Shown here piece by piece: positions 33,911 through 45,560 of a stretch of 64,000 nt of DNA. Source of the DNA: Gambelia wislizenii (lineage: Eukaryota > Chordata > Lepidosauria > Squamata > Crotaphytidae); contig JAUMIR010000005.1 in the NCBI GenBank assembly GCA_030847615.1, positions 210,970,645 to 211,034,644 on the forward strand, given 5' to 3'. Each line of letters starts with the position of its first letter. Position 1 is the stretch's first letter. Under the pieces are notes generated by a model. The model saw only the letters and a list, made by a program, of their open reading frames with translations, did no database searches and was not told the origin of the DNA. The position numbers and the translations under genes are program-made.

Positions 33911-34530
33911 GGGAGATTATCAGATGGGCCCTTAAAACCCACCCCTGTCCTGGTAATCCCACCCCCCTCCCATCCCTGTTCCACTTTAATCAAAAACTTT
34001 TCATACACATACCATAATCCCGATATAAGAACTGTTCCTTCTCCCCTCGGCTGGCCAGGAATGAATGCAGCCATCGCAAAGCTACGTTCATGTCCTGTAA
34101 AGCAAACCCCACCCATTCTCATGAGAGAACAATGCACAGGAAATTTTAAAAGAAAAAGAAACATCAAAAGTAAAGAACAAGCCCCCCCCAAAAAAAAGCC
34201 TCCCAAGTAACCTGGGGAGGGTAAAAAAAAAAAAAAGGGTGTCACCTCCTCATACCGATTGTACCTAGACGTGTTCTGTAGGGACCTCCAGTGACATCAC
34301 AGTGATGCTGGCATTGCACCAGCAGAATGGGGGTCTATTTCAGACACCTGTGATTCTGTTACTGAAATGGAATGGGCTTTTTATTAATGGTTTCCCCCCC
34401 CCCATAAATGAGAAAACATGGGGGAAGAACAGAGGGAGAATGGGAGAGGGACGATGTAATCTGAAAGGCAAATCCTTTCGCGACCTGTTGCATCCCTGTC
34501 CCAGATTATAAAGCCAGTCTGATAATCTCA
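33911..34530. mobile_element. Harbinger-type MITE, family H1, variant ends
   Basis: The ends GGGAGATTATCAGATGG and CCAGTCTGATAATCTCA are inverted. The inner AAAAAGGGTGTCACCTCC is in the same place as GTGTCACTTACC in other H1 copies. No clean 3-bp duplication remains. Confidence 0.65.
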
Positions 34531-34698
34531 CTAGTGTCAGTTTAGTTGGCCTTCAGATACCTTGGTGAATTAGGATTGCATTCCAAGTGTCTATACTTGG
34601 CTAATATCTGTCTTCCCCTCCTCCACCCCAAGGATAAAGGCTCATGTAGAATTTAACCATGGAACTTTTCAGTAGCATGCATACATTACTGTGGTGCA
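34531..34698. other. short spacer
   Basis: Nothing recognised. Confidence 0.3.
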
Positions 34699-35720
34699 CT
34701 CTCTCTGGCTTTTCTTCGCAAACAAAGATTCAGGAAGTACTCATCCCGCGCTTTCTGCAAGCGCGCTGATGACTAAAAAGGCCAATCTGAGATAAACAAG
34801 TCTGGTTGCAAAAATCACAGCAGAAGGTCTCCTTGGGTGATGTTTTTGGGTTGTGATTCTTTCTGCGTTGTCATTTCTCTTCAAGACTTGTTCGGCATGA
34901 GTTCTCAAATAAGGCTGCAGCATTGTGGATAGTGCGTCTCCATGCCTCCCGATGTGAGGCCAGGGTGGACCACTGTTGGTGATCAATTTGGCCGAGCCTG
35001 AGATGTTGTTTCAGGGAGTCTTTGTATTGCTTTTTTGGAGCTCCCCTCTTACGCTGACCCGTGGCGAGTTCACTGTAGAGTAGTATTTTTGGGAGGCAAT
35101 GGTCCTCCATCCTAGAAACGTGCCCTGCCCAGCGCAGCTGTGTTCTCAATATCATGGCCTCAATACTGGTGATCCCTGCTTGCTCAAGGACAGCAACATT
35201 CGTCACATAGTCAGTCCAATGTATATTTAGGATTGTGCATAGACAGCACTGATGAAAGCGCTCGAGGAGTCGTAGGTGGTGGCAATAGGTGACCCATGTT
35301 TCAGATCCATAAAGGAGGATAGACAGTACAATGGCTCTATACACACTGATTTTTGTGCTTTGCCTCAGGTGTTTATTGCTCCAGACTCTTTTGTAAAGTC
35401 TTCCAAATGCACTATATGCCTTTGCTAATCTGTGATCGATCTCTTTGTCAATCTTGGCATCTGAGGAGATGATGCTTCCCAGGTAGGTGAACTGCTAAAC
35501 AGACTTGAGCACAGGTTTGCCGACGGCAATGTGGGGATGGTGGTGTTCATCCTGTGGTGCAGGCTGGTAAAGAACTTCTGTTTTCTTCAGGTTGACTTCC
35601 AGCCCAAACAGCTCTGCAGCTGTTGCAAAGCAGGACGTTAGGCACTGCAGAGCTGCTTCTGTGTGGGCAACAAGGGCAGCATCATCAGCAAAGAGCAGCT
35701 CACGGATTAGGTGCACTCTA
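34699..35720 (-). mobile_element. zinc-finger LINE (family LZ), 5'-truncated
   Basis: The minus strand holds the C-terminal half of a non-LTR retrotransposon polyprotein. In order: LLFADDAALVAHTEAALQ (RT catalytic FADD), FGLEVNLKKTEVLYQPAP, then the thumb and connection region LLYGSETWVTY, RCxxTILNIHW-like, QLRWAGHVSRMEDHCLPK and WSTLASHREAWRRTI, then a C-terminal CDFCNQTCLSQIGLFSHQRAC zinc finger. All lie in one frame, broken by only two stops (near 35495 and 34871-34873, CGA to TGA). The terminator is TGA at 34730-34732 and the 3' end is GAAAAGCCAGAGAGAG. Clade unresolved. Confidence 0.85.
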
Positions 35721-36787
35721 CTATGTACAATATATATAGTACACAGTCAAGTCTGTAGGGCAGAGTCTATAGAGTCTATACGAAATGATAGTGCCTGGAG
35801 ACAAATGAACATTACAGATGCTTAAATTATGTAGTTACCTATTGTAATGTAAGCTGAGATGAATTATTCAGTGTTTGCAAATCCTAGGCAAAGAAACAAA
35901 GCATACTTATGGCATGAGAAAGGGAAAATGCATTTAAAAGCTGGTTTTCTTAAACTGGTAAAGTATAGAAAGGCCAGTGAAAGGTAACAGGTGGGTCAAT
36001 GAAACACAGCATAATGTCTATGTGTTTTGACACTGTGTACTGGATTTCTAGAGTGTTTAATTTGTTAAACTGATTAAATATCAGTTCCCTATTGTGTTTA
36101 CATGCTACTGCTCCAAAATTTTCATAGGTTGTTAGCATCCCATAATAAAGGCATGTGTTATAGAAGGTTATATGGAACACTTCTACTGACTCTTTTTGAC
36201 AACTTGTGCATATCCCTCCACAAAATAGTGTGTTACCCTTTATTACCCTTACACATTTCCAAGTTACACATTCTCATATTTGTAGAGCTTATACAAACAT
36301 TCATGATATTTGCTGTGACACGTCTTAATACTAGATGAAAACAACCATCTGAATCTATATTATTTAAAGAATTATCTTGGGGGTTGGGGGAAAAACCTAC
36401 CTTGCCAAGCTCCTGAGATAAGAAATTAACAGTACTTATATTATTTTCAAATAATTTCAGAATTGCACTTCTAATCCTTTCCTTTTACTTAGCTCTCATC
36501 TAAATAATCCTCTCTCTTCAAACCATGATAAAAAGCTACCTTTTTAAGAACAGTTTGCACATAGATTTTGAGTTCTTGAAAGGATTTGATCTAGAAGTCC
36601 AATTCTACTGCTTCATTAAAAAGAAAATAGTCAAACATTATCATTCAAGGCCAAATATGACAAAGACACCATTCCCATCTGCAGTTAAATCATGCGTGGT
36701 AGAAATGGACACACTCTTTCCTGTTACATTGCAACAGCCATGGACTTTACACTCAGCTAATGCAAATCACTGGAGTTGAAAATAAAG

Positions 36788-36824
<37 letters not shown>

Positions 36825-36959
36825 CTTAATGTTTGCCCTCAAACCTTGGAACGGTAGGGACTGTTCATAATGGTTTGCAACAAGTCTTCCTTGTGTCTGA
36901 GAATTATAAATAATTTTCCACACACAAATTATGGGGGAAGCATTACTGCACCTTACACC
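35721..36959. other. no gene; CA microsatellite at 36789-36820
   Basis: About 1.2 kb AT-rich DNA with a run of about 16 CA units. No domain or repeat end recognised. Confidence 0.4.
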
Positions 36960-37805
36960 CCACCCTATAATATTTCATAATTGGTGATAATTGGACACTT
37001 CATAAGGCCTAAGTAGACCAGGGCAGACCAAAAGTGAGGTCAGGTGGAGGTCAAATGACAGTTTTGAGGAAATCTACCACCAGACACGTCCAAGATAGGA
37101 TTAAGCAGAGCCCCCAGTAAACAACGCCATCACCGAGGTATGTGCTAATCCCCTCTTGGATGCATTGACAATGAGTCATTCATCACAAACAAACAAATAA
37201 TAACCCTCATTATCCCCAGAATGCCTCTCCTCGCACCTCTCCTATCCCACAATATGAAAGTTGTCATAAACCCATCAGTTCAAATATCTCAGCCATTAGT
37301 GACAAGTAATGAAGTTGCAGTTTCCTTTGTTTAACAGTGGGAAACCCATCCAAGCATTGTTTTAAGCTCAAGCACCCTTTCAGGACACAAAATTGGGTAA
37401 AAATATTAGTCCCCAAGCAATAGCAAAGTGTGCTACAGTTGGACACTGTTACTCTGTCAGATTGCTGTATCACCCTCAGCTCCAAGTCTGAGTCTTCTCC
37501 GCTACATGAATCTCTGCTCTTCAGGACTGGTAATTATCAACCATACTCCCTGAATCTATTCCTCAATCCAGCCTTTCTACCTTAACTCTTTGTTAGCCTT
37601 CTGTGGTTTTTGTGAGCTTGCATGTGTGTGTGAATGCTTCTTTATTATTTTTCAATAAAAACCAAATTATTTTACTTTAACTCAGAGTCTTGGCAGTTAG
37701 TACCAGTATACACTGGTGTAAAGATCCTACAAGTAGCCCACCTCTCATAGCAATTCATTTGAGTGATTATAGCATCATAAATTTGGTGTCACAAGTGGGT
37801 CCCCC
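36960..37805 (+). repeat. possible LTR with primer-binding-like site
   Basis: AATAAAAACC near 37661 could be an LTR poly(A) signal, and TTTGGTGTCACAAGTGGGT at about 37782-37800 has the look of a retroviral primer-binding site (TGG start) just after a terminal CA. No gag, pol or env sequence follows, and the left edge and target duplication were not found. This is an old, inactive fragment at best. Inference from layout only. Confidence 0.35.
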
Positions 37806-38944
37806 ATGGATTTCCACACGTTTGAGTAACAAAAATATACATTATAATTTCACAGTAGCAAATATGAGATAGAGGATTGCTTCATCCGTGCAGTCTTCTA
37901 TGAATATGCCTCTGATTTGGTTCGGTGTAGCCCATTGTTGCCAGTACAACTATGCAAGTCATTGGGATTCTCTTTTTCTATGGGAGTGACTTTTCTGCTC
38001 CCTCAACATAAGAAAAGAGATTGTGGTGCTTTCTGCAATGTCATTGGCTGTTCAAATGTGTTTTCAAACGAGTTCTTAAACTAGTTATCCCATTTATTTT
38101 AAGCCAGCCCAGTTATTTTATTCATAATGCATTCATGATGAATCATCAGTGCATTTCAATATGAACTCCTCTACCAATTCAATGTAGCTTAAAAAAATAA
38201 GTATAGGACAAAGTGTTCTGTTGAAACAAAAATCTGTGATGACAGAGTCATCAAGTCAGTCCTATACGTGTCTACTGAGAAAAACAAAATCAAGACGTCT
38301 GTCTTTTGCTTTTTTTTTTTGGTTGCTACATTGTTGCACTGTTGCTGCTACAGATTGCTTTTCAGCTTTTTCCTTACAATTTCCTGTGATAGATTTCCCC
38401 ACATGATTTTTCTAAAAAAAAATGTTTCCACTTATGTTCAGACCTTCCATGCCTTCCAAGTTATTCAGCTCTTTGATTTTTTCCCAATTGTATTATCTGG
38501 TTACTTCCTTCCAAGTAATTTTCTTACTAATTACTATTGGCACAAGCCAGAGGTAAAAGGAAGAATATGTGAATGAAGGGGAATGTTGTCTTTTCTCGGT
38601 AATTAAAAAAATTCCTGCCATTATAAGAACAACCCAGTTTATAATCCTTGATATGGTTTTAATATATAGAAACCACTGTTGACTTGTATAGAGATTGTAT
38701 TTCTGGATGTAGAAAATGGTGGCCATTGGCCACCTGACTTCACTAGAGCTCCTGTTCTTGTTGGTTGGCTAACTATAACACTAGGATCACCACCACCATG
38801 GATCAGCAAGGGGAATAAGAATCCACACACCTGACACTTATCACAATATATATTTGACCTATATACAACATCCCCCCAATTACTTTCCCTATTTTAGGGA
38901 AGGGGAGGCAGATTTCCCCAAACAACCTATTTTAGCAAACCTGG
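37806..38944. other. no recognised feature
   Basis: About 1.1 kb with short frames and T-rich runs. No gene. Confidence 0.35.
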
Positions 38945-39165
38945 GGCCCTTTCATACTGCACAATTATAGCACTAAAATTCTATTTCCCTACCATGACAA
39001 CATCATATGGAATTTTGGAATTTTCAGTTTAGGGGTGGATATTTAGAACTCTCAAACAGGGAGCTCTAGTGCCTCACCAAACCACAAATCCTAGGATTCC
39101 ATACAATACAGCAATAGCAGTTAAAGTGGAATCATAAAACTATAATTACATAGTGTGAAAGGGCT
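38945..39165. mobile_element. foldback MITE, family H2 (GGGCCC-ended subgroup)
   Basis: The ends GGGCCCTTTCATACTGCAC and CATAGTGTGAAAGGGCTC are inverted. The inner TAGGATTCCATACAAT pairs with ATCATATGGAATTTTGG. Confidence 0.75.
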
Positions 39166-39239
39166 CTGGAAACAACCCTATTTGTAGGCTGGTAGGCCAT
39201 GTAGAGAACTACTATAATAATCAATGCAGATAAATAGAA

Positions 39240-40519
39240 GATGACAACAAAAAAAAAAAGGAAGAACAAGAGACCTCTACAATAAGATCTGAGAAATCAA
39301 AGTGAAATTTAAATCAACAGTGGGGATGCTATACAGCCGGCAGGGGAACAAATTACATGATCAAATCCAAATAAAAAGACAATGGAAACGATACACTGAA
39401 GAACTATATAAAAGAGATGAAAGGACAACAGATTCATTCAAGGAAGAACCCTATGAAGATGAACCTACAATTTTAGAAAGTGAAGTGGAAGCTGCACTCA
39501 GAATACTTGGGAGAAATAAATCACCAGGAACAGATGGCATACCAATAGAGCTGCTTCAAGCTAGAGACCGAATCTACTCTAGCTCTAACTAAAATCTGTC
39601 AACAAACATGGAAAACAAAACAATGGCTCACAGATTGGCAATGCCCAATATACATACCAGTCCCCAAGAAAGGGAACAGCAGGGATTGCAATAACTACAG
39701 GGCCATTCCATTAATCTCCCAGGCAAGCACAGTGATGCTCAAAATTCAGCAACACAGACTTTTGGCATATATGGAGCAAGAAATGCCAGATGTCCAAACT
39801 GGGTTCAGAACATAAAAAGGAAAGGGATTATATTACAAACATTTGCTTGATAATTGAGTGCATCAAAGAATTTCAGAAGAAAATCAGCCTGTGCTTTATA
39901 GATATAGCAAAGCCTTTGATTATTTAGATCATGAAAAAGTATGTCTCAGTCTTAAAGAAATGGGTGTGCCACAACATTTGATTATTATGATGTATAACCT
40001 GTATTTGGGACAAGAGCCTATTATCAGGACAGAATACAGAGAAATGGAATGGTTTCCAGTTGGCAAGGGGGTCAGGCAAGGCTGCATTTTATCACCCTAT
40101 CTGTTTAACTTGTACACTGGACATATCATACATGAAGCACAAATAGAAGGAGGCATGAACATTGGAGGAAGGAACATCAACAATTTAAGATATGCAGATG
40201 ATACCATACTACTAGCAGAAAATAGCAAAGACTTGGATGATTACTTAAGAAAGTGAAAGAAGAAAATGCAATTGAACATTAGAAAAACAAAAATGATAAC
40301 TACAGATTATTTGCATAACTTCAAAAAGGAAATGGTAAAGACCTTGAAACAATCAAAGATTTCCTATACCTAATCTCAGTCATTAATCAGAACTGAGACT
40401 GCAGTCAATAAATCAGAAAAAGACTAGGATTTGGAAGGACAGCTATGAAGGCACTAGACAAGATCCTGAAGTGTAAAGATATATCATTGAACATCAAGTT
40501 CAGGATTGTTTATGACTGC
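39240..40519 (+). pseudogene. RTE-BovB reverse transcriptase remnant
   Basis: The translated order is QWKRYTEELYKRDERTT, EVEAALRILGRNKSPGTDG (RT domain 0/1), PVPKKGNSRDCNNYRAI (domain 2), then FIDIAK and LDHEKVCLSLKEMGVPQHL (palm A region), VGKGVRQGCILSPYLFNLY (domain B) and NNLRYADDTILLAEN (palm C, YADD). It matches BovB-type RTEs by order and wording, from memory. Frameshifts near 39570 and 39900 and stops break it. The endonuclease is missing at the left, and the right side ends at about 40519 where Harbinger-type sequence begins. The copy is dead. Confidence 0.85.
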
Positions 40520-41050
40520 CTCACTGGAGGTGGCTGAAGAGAATGTACCCTTGTGATCTTGCACAACAAGAAAGAGGGTGCTTAACAACAATCCCCATCG
40601 TGTGCATGAATACATGCTGGACACTGTGGGGGTACTTCTGTTGAACAATGAGCAACTGAATAAAAATGAGGGGGAGGCAATGTGGGATGCACTGGCAGAG
40701 TGCTTTTGATCTGGAAGGCTGTGGGTCTTCCCTGTTCTTGGCTGTTGCTGCATTCAGGATTGCTGGGCTACTTGTACCTTGTCTGATGTATATGCTTTTG
40801 GTATCAATATTCATTAATAAAGAAGACCAACTTGGCAAGAAACCTGTGCAGAAGTGGTGTGTCTGTGCAGAATGTGGGCTGGTCTGACCTGCTCTTTCTC
40901 ATGCATCTGAGGAGGAGTGCACAGAACACAACAAGGGTTCAAAAGATTATTGCAGGTGGAGAATCACCGCCTCTAGGGGGAATACTGTCAGAGGCTGGTG
41001 GCCAACTGTTGAACACCAAAGTGACAGTTAAGCATCTAGCCAAATGAAAA
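40520..41050 (+). pseudogene. Harbinger-type transposase C-terminal remnant
   Basis: The plus strand gives WRWLKR, then VILHNKKEG and, after a +1 shift, NNNPHRVHEYMLDTVGVLLL and NEQLNKNEGEAMWDALAEC. The conserved C-x-LHN block near the C-terminus is the usual signature of PIF/Harbinger (HARBI1-like) transposases, and the acidic, leucine-rich tail fits. The catalytic DDE core is absent (BovB sequence lies to the left). Several shifts and stops occur. The call is inference from a short motif, and other DDE proteins are possible. Confidence 0.5.
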
Positions 41051-41257
41051 CTGCTGCCGACTCTGCCCATCCTCCCTGAAGGCCAATAGTTAACTGTAAA
41101 AATAGTAAACTACAGTAAACTGCCATGGGGGATGTCACTAGGACCCTAAAAAACTTTCCAACAGGGCTAGGATTGGTTGCTGGTTAACTGGCCCATGCTT
41201 CCAAGGTCAGTTAATTGTTTAAATGTTTGTTCATATGCTGGGTGTCAGAGCAGCACA

Positions 41258-42362
41258 ATGGCAGCTCAGAAGCATCCATGGCAGATCATTTACTGGGGGA
41301 CCCAGGAGACCACCACCCACTTAGATACTCTGCTGCAGATGTGTGCTGCTCAGAGGGTGATGAGCAACATCTACAGGAGGAACCACTAGTTCTACTTTGC
41401 TGCTGCCCGTGTCCTGAGGTGCCAAGGATTTAATTGATCCATGGCACAATGCCACACCAAGTTCAAAGTGCTCAAGGGTCATTTTTGAGGCCCCTTGGGG
41501 CCTTCAATAGGGACCCTCACCTCAACCAACTTTCCCCTTCCATGCCCAGATGCATGCCCTGTGGGAGAGGGCAGGCCAGCCCTGCTGGCATGGCTGTTGG
41601 CCACCAGGTCAGTGACAAACACCAGCAAAAACAGTTGAACACAGTAGGACCCACCTCACTGCTTGCCACTTCTGGGCAGCTACCTGATGCCACATGTGAT
41701 TCTCTATCCCTCTATTTCTGTTGCCTAGGTGTACACAGGTACTGCCATGAATGTCCACTGTGGGGAGAGGAGGAGGTGGGCAGCGTGCCATCATATGGGC
41801 CCCAGGAGGGAGCCCTAGTATGGATATGCTGGCAGAGGAGCCCTCTAGTGAGTGTCCCCCTTGCCTAGTAGGAATGTCCAAGCAATAGGTGGCCTCCATC
41901 CTGATCTGGTGGGACCCCTCTGCTAATACCCCTGAAAACTAATTAGTGTTCCCTTCCCCCTTATGGCAGCCAGCAGGGAAAGAGGGGTGAGTAGCACAAG
42001 ATGGGGGAAGAGGAAGTCCATTCCTCACTGATGGCCCAATTCATCATCAGCCAGGGGCATGAAAGGGCCCTGTCATGTAGGGAGGGGGAAGGGAAAGTAA
42101 GCGAGCATCACAGAGGGTTGTTTTGGGAGGTGATGGTTTCTGGCAGGATGGCAGCTTCCAGAAGGAATGTTTTTGTGGTACCCATTCTTTGCCACCCAAA
42201 CCAATTGTCCACTTCTTGAATGCCATCAAAAACCTTACTTCCTTTTTGTTGTTCTTCCCTTGCAGTCCAGTAGCTAGACCAGAAGATGGTGTCCTGGAGG
42301 AACACCTGCAGAGGATTGAGAGGACTCTGAAGGGGCTCACTGACCAGTGCATGCCTCCCTAG
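41258..42362 (+). pseudogene. Myb/SANT-like DNA-binding protein remnant (plus strand)
   Basis: A frame from ATG at 41258 gives MAAQKHPWQIIYWGTQE, LLQMCAAQRV, NIYRRNH and, after an in-frame TAG, FYFAAARVLRCQGFN then MAQCHTKFKVLKGHF. The pattern W-x(6)-E...RN...A-x-x-L-x-x-x-G...QC-x-x-K-x-K-x-LK is the MSANTD-type Myb/SANT domain. Three in-frame stops kill it. TTGTTCTTCCCTTGCAG near 42249-42265 is a good splice acceptor followed by a frame ending EDGVLEEHLQRIERTLKG. PIF/Harbinger elements often carry a Myb-like partner of the transposase, but such genes also occur alone. Confidence 0.6.
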
Positions 42363-42639
42363 TTATATTTTCTCCACCCCTGTAACTATCTTCCCCTCCT
42401 CTTTAACCACCTCCCATGATTTCCTATTTTCCAATCACTGTTGTGTTATTTTGGAATAGACATGTTATTTAATTTTGGATTGTCTTTATTAATCCATACA
42501 GCATGATGGCCAATGCTGTGGTGCAGCATGACAGTAATAGGAGACATTGCAGGAAGGCTCGTATTATGAACAATCAGAAGGGACCCCAACAGAAAGAAAG
42601 TTAAAGACTATCCTGCTGAAGGCAAAGCAAGCAATGATT

Positions 42640-43240
42640 ACACTGATCCCCAATCAGGCACCATCATATGTCATAGGGAGTAAGAGTTGGACACCATGGA
42701 GGTTGTTCCCAGTGACAGGGGAACGCACACCTCTACCCAAGGGTCCACCTAGCATTCTGACCCTGAACTCCCTCCTATCCACAATACCTGAGGTGCTCTG
42801 GAAGACTTCCTGGCAGCCCTCTGCCAGGGGGGTGATCATATAGTTGTTGGACCCTGGGACCCAGCCTGACTGGGACCCTGTGACTGGTGGTGCTGTGAGC
42901 AAGGCAGTTGGGGTATGTGATGGTATCTCCATGGAGAATGTTGTCCAACTCCTCAAAATAGGGCATGGTTGGCTGTGCCATGGACTCTGCATGAACTGTG
43001 ATTGCATACTTCTCAGTATCCAGGTCAGAGAGCCTTGCTTTTCATCCTACATTTTTCCACTGTCCTCATGTCTGTTTGGCAACACTCTTGAACACATCAA
43101 TGTTGGAGTGCAATTTGCAGAGTTCTGTTCACCTCAAGATGGTGATGAGGTCAAGAGTTTCCTCCCTGCTCCAGGAGACTCTTCTGCCTCTTTTCCCATG
43201 GCTTGGGGGGGCTTTGACATCCTATTGAGCAGAGGAACAT
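42640..43240 (-). pseudogene. second Myb/SANT-like remnant (minus strand)
   Basis: On the minus strand, pieces in three frames read RTLQIALQH, VEKCRMKSKAL, YxEVCNH and AQPTMPYFEELDNILHGD. The last follows the cPyyeeLdaIL block that ends MSANTD-type proteins. The order KCRMKSKAL then PYFEELDNIL is right for one gene read from 43240 down to 42640, with several frameshifts and stops. It is thus convergent with the remnants at 40.5-42.4 kb. Confidence 0.5.
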
Positions 43241-43350
43241 GCAGCTAATAACAATATGGGTGTGCTCATGCGCACTTTTTTTAAACAACTGCCATATGCA
43301 ACAACAACCAAAAAAATGGTGACAAATGAATCACTGAAAAGTGGAATTGA
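43241..43350. other. short spacer
   Basis: Nothing recognised. Confidence 0.3.
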
Positions 43351-43884
43351 GGACATTATCAGACACACCAAAAACGGCATCATAATGATGCCATATAAAC
43401 ATGAAAGGGTGCGCACATTAGATGATGACACCATTTCACGTTTATGTACTGGCCAAAAACCCATTCTTTTTTATTGATGGCTTAAGCTGTCCATAGATCC
43501 CCGTGGAGCTTTAGTGCTGGCATTGCAAGTGTTTGAAACCCTGTGCCAATGTACTCACGTGAATGCAGCATGAATGGCCAGTCCAGTGTGAACACTTCCG
43601 AGTGAGATCATGACATCCAGGTAAGTGACACACTATTTATGACCCTCCCTGGGTTACTTGTAAGTTTTTAAATGTGTGTATGTGCTTTTAAAAACTTCCT
43701 CTGTGTTCTTTTTGTTTGTTTGTTTTAATTTCCTACATGAACATCTCATGGGAATCTGCAGGATTTTGAACGAGGAAGTGAATGGAGGAAGTGAACAGGA
43801 GGCAAGGTAAGTGCAGCATGAGTTCTTCTGGTGGCATAAAAAATGTAAAAGTTACATTGAGGTGGTGGTGGTCTGATAAAGTCC
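43351..43884. mobile_element. Harbinger-type MITE, family H1, with TGA duplication
   Basis: It begins GGACATTATCAGACACACC and ends GTGGTCTGATAAAGTCC. The flanks are TGA at 43348-43350 and 43885-43887. This is the fullest non-palindromic-arm copy (534 bp) and was used here as the family reference. Confidence 0.8.
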
Positions 43885-43924
43885 TGAAATAGGGAAAGTG
43901 GCATTTCCTGGCAGGAAAGGTCAG

Positions 43925-44202
43925 CTGATCACCTGGCCCAGGGAGCCTCCTCCTGACCTTTTACACCCACCCACCAAAAACCACTCCTGGCCCCACACCA
44001 GTGTCACAATAGAGCAAAGTCCACACACATGAATATCTGGATTTCTGCTTAAATCCATAGAAAATCCCCACCTTTTTGGTACATATGAAAGCCCATAGGT
44101 ACTGACAATAACTGGATCTGAGCTGTATGTCATCTGAACAGCTCACAGTGAACACGAGGTGGGGTCATTTTATTTGTCCAGTGTAGACAAGCCCTGGGAC
44201 TT
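43925..44202 (-). mobile_element. MITE family H4, inverted end
   Basis: It ends GGGTCATTTTATTTGTCCAG then TGTAGACAAGCCCTGGG, the reverse complement of the start at 10638. The inner AAAATCCCCACCTTTTTGG and CTGGATTTC also match in order. Confidence 0.5.
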
Positions 44203-44204
44203 TG

Positions 44205-44745
44205 AAGCGCAGCTGTGAAGTAACTAAACAAGATCCTGAAGTATAAAGATGCATCATGGAACACTAAAGTTAAGATTGTCCATGCCATTGTAATTCCAAT
44301 TTCTATGTGTGGTTGTGAAAGCTCGACAGTAAAGAAAGCTGATCAAAAGAAAATCAACTCATTTGAGATGTGGTTATGGAGAAGAGTTCTATGGATACCG
44401 TGGACTGCTAAAAAGACAAATCAATGGGTCCTAGAGCAAATCAAGCCTGAACTCTTCCTAGAAGCCAAGATGACTTAACTCAGAGTATCATACTTTGAGC
44501 ATATCATGAGAAGACATGACTTACTAGGGAAAAAAAAATAACAATAATGCTTGTCAAGGTAGAAGGCAGCAGGAAAAGAGGAAGACTGCATTACAGGTGG
44601 ATAGAATCAATCAAGGAAGCCACAGCAGGGAGGGAGGGAGAATTTGTACTGTCTTGTGTGCTCTCTTGCCAGACTAGAGAACATTATGGGGCAGTGATTA
44701 TCAAGTCATTTTTTTCTTTGAGAAGATAGGACTGGATAGTAGTGA
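44205..44745 (+). mobile_element. RTE-BovB 3' region
   Basis: Translated pieces: LNKILKYKDAS, VKIVHAIVIPISMCGCES, TVKKADQKKINSFEMWLW, RRVLWIPWTAKKTNQWVL, then MRRHDLLGK and a frame with VEGSRKRGRLHYRWI. These are the BovB C-terminal blocks in order. Its start overlaps the region where the copy at 39240 stops (both have AGATCCTGAAGT), so it is a separate copy. Frameshifts and stops; dead. Confidence 0.8.
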
Positions 44746-45460
44746 TGTCTTTGAAGAAAAAAATATGTATGTCTACTGACAGCACAGGTGGTAGGGATGG
44801 GCAAACTCTCCCCTGCTCTGTTCAGTTTTGGGAGCTATGAAGCCAAGGATGTTTCCCAGTTTTGTTGTTTTTCTTAACTGCTGTTTTAATTAAGTGCCTA
44901 GAAGATTTATTTCATCTGGGGAAGGATAAAACTGGCACCATTCAGATAATCAGCAGCAGGGTAGCAGCTGGAACAATTTGGGAGAAATTGATGTCCAGCT
45001 TTGCCTCCCTAATAATTCTTGTCCAGCTTTAATAACCAACTTTGCCTCTTTAATAATTCTTGTCTGTTTCATGACATTTTAAATGTACTCTAAGCGAAAT
45101 ATATTTTAATATGTATTCAAGAATTTCAGTTAGTATAAATATACTTGAAATATATACACTTGTACATAGATTTTTATATACATATACATTTACATGCATA
45201 TAGGTGAAGTTGTTGGGCTTGTGATTTGCACACAAGAACATGTTTGTAGATTCAGAAATAATAAAAGGCTTGATATCAAAGTCTTTTCTCACATAACCAT
45301 AGGGGAGCAGAAGCAGGCTCCCAGCTTACCCGGAAGGGACTCACATTTGTACCCCTGTGAGGACATGAGTTGGGGTGGGGACACTATTTCCATTACCTGG
45401 AGGCTGTGGTGTAGTGAGGAAGGATGGATTACCTATACCAACCTCTCTGGCTGTTCCAGA
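44746..45460. other. no recognised feature
   Basis: AT-rich DNA with short frames. No gene. Confidence 0.35.
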
Positions 45461-45560
45461 GCCCTTTTCACGCTACACAATCATAGCACCATGATTCAAT
45501 GGGTCCTGCCATGGTTCCATCCTGTGGAATTATTGGAGAGGTACTTAGAATTCTCATAGG
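45461..45560. mobile_element. left half of MITE family H2
   Basis: GCCCTTTTCACGCTACACAA, CATAGCACCATGATTC and CATCCTGTGGAATTATTGG match the left arm; the right arm is gone. Confidence 0.55.

Noticed and set aside
33851..34245. Frames of about 119 codons on both strands.
   Set aside because: They cover an H1 MITE variant and have no domain.
36960..37805. A full endogenous retrovirus with gag, pol and env.
   Set aside because: I looked for internal genes on both strands near the possible LTR and found none; only an LTR-like piece is suggested.
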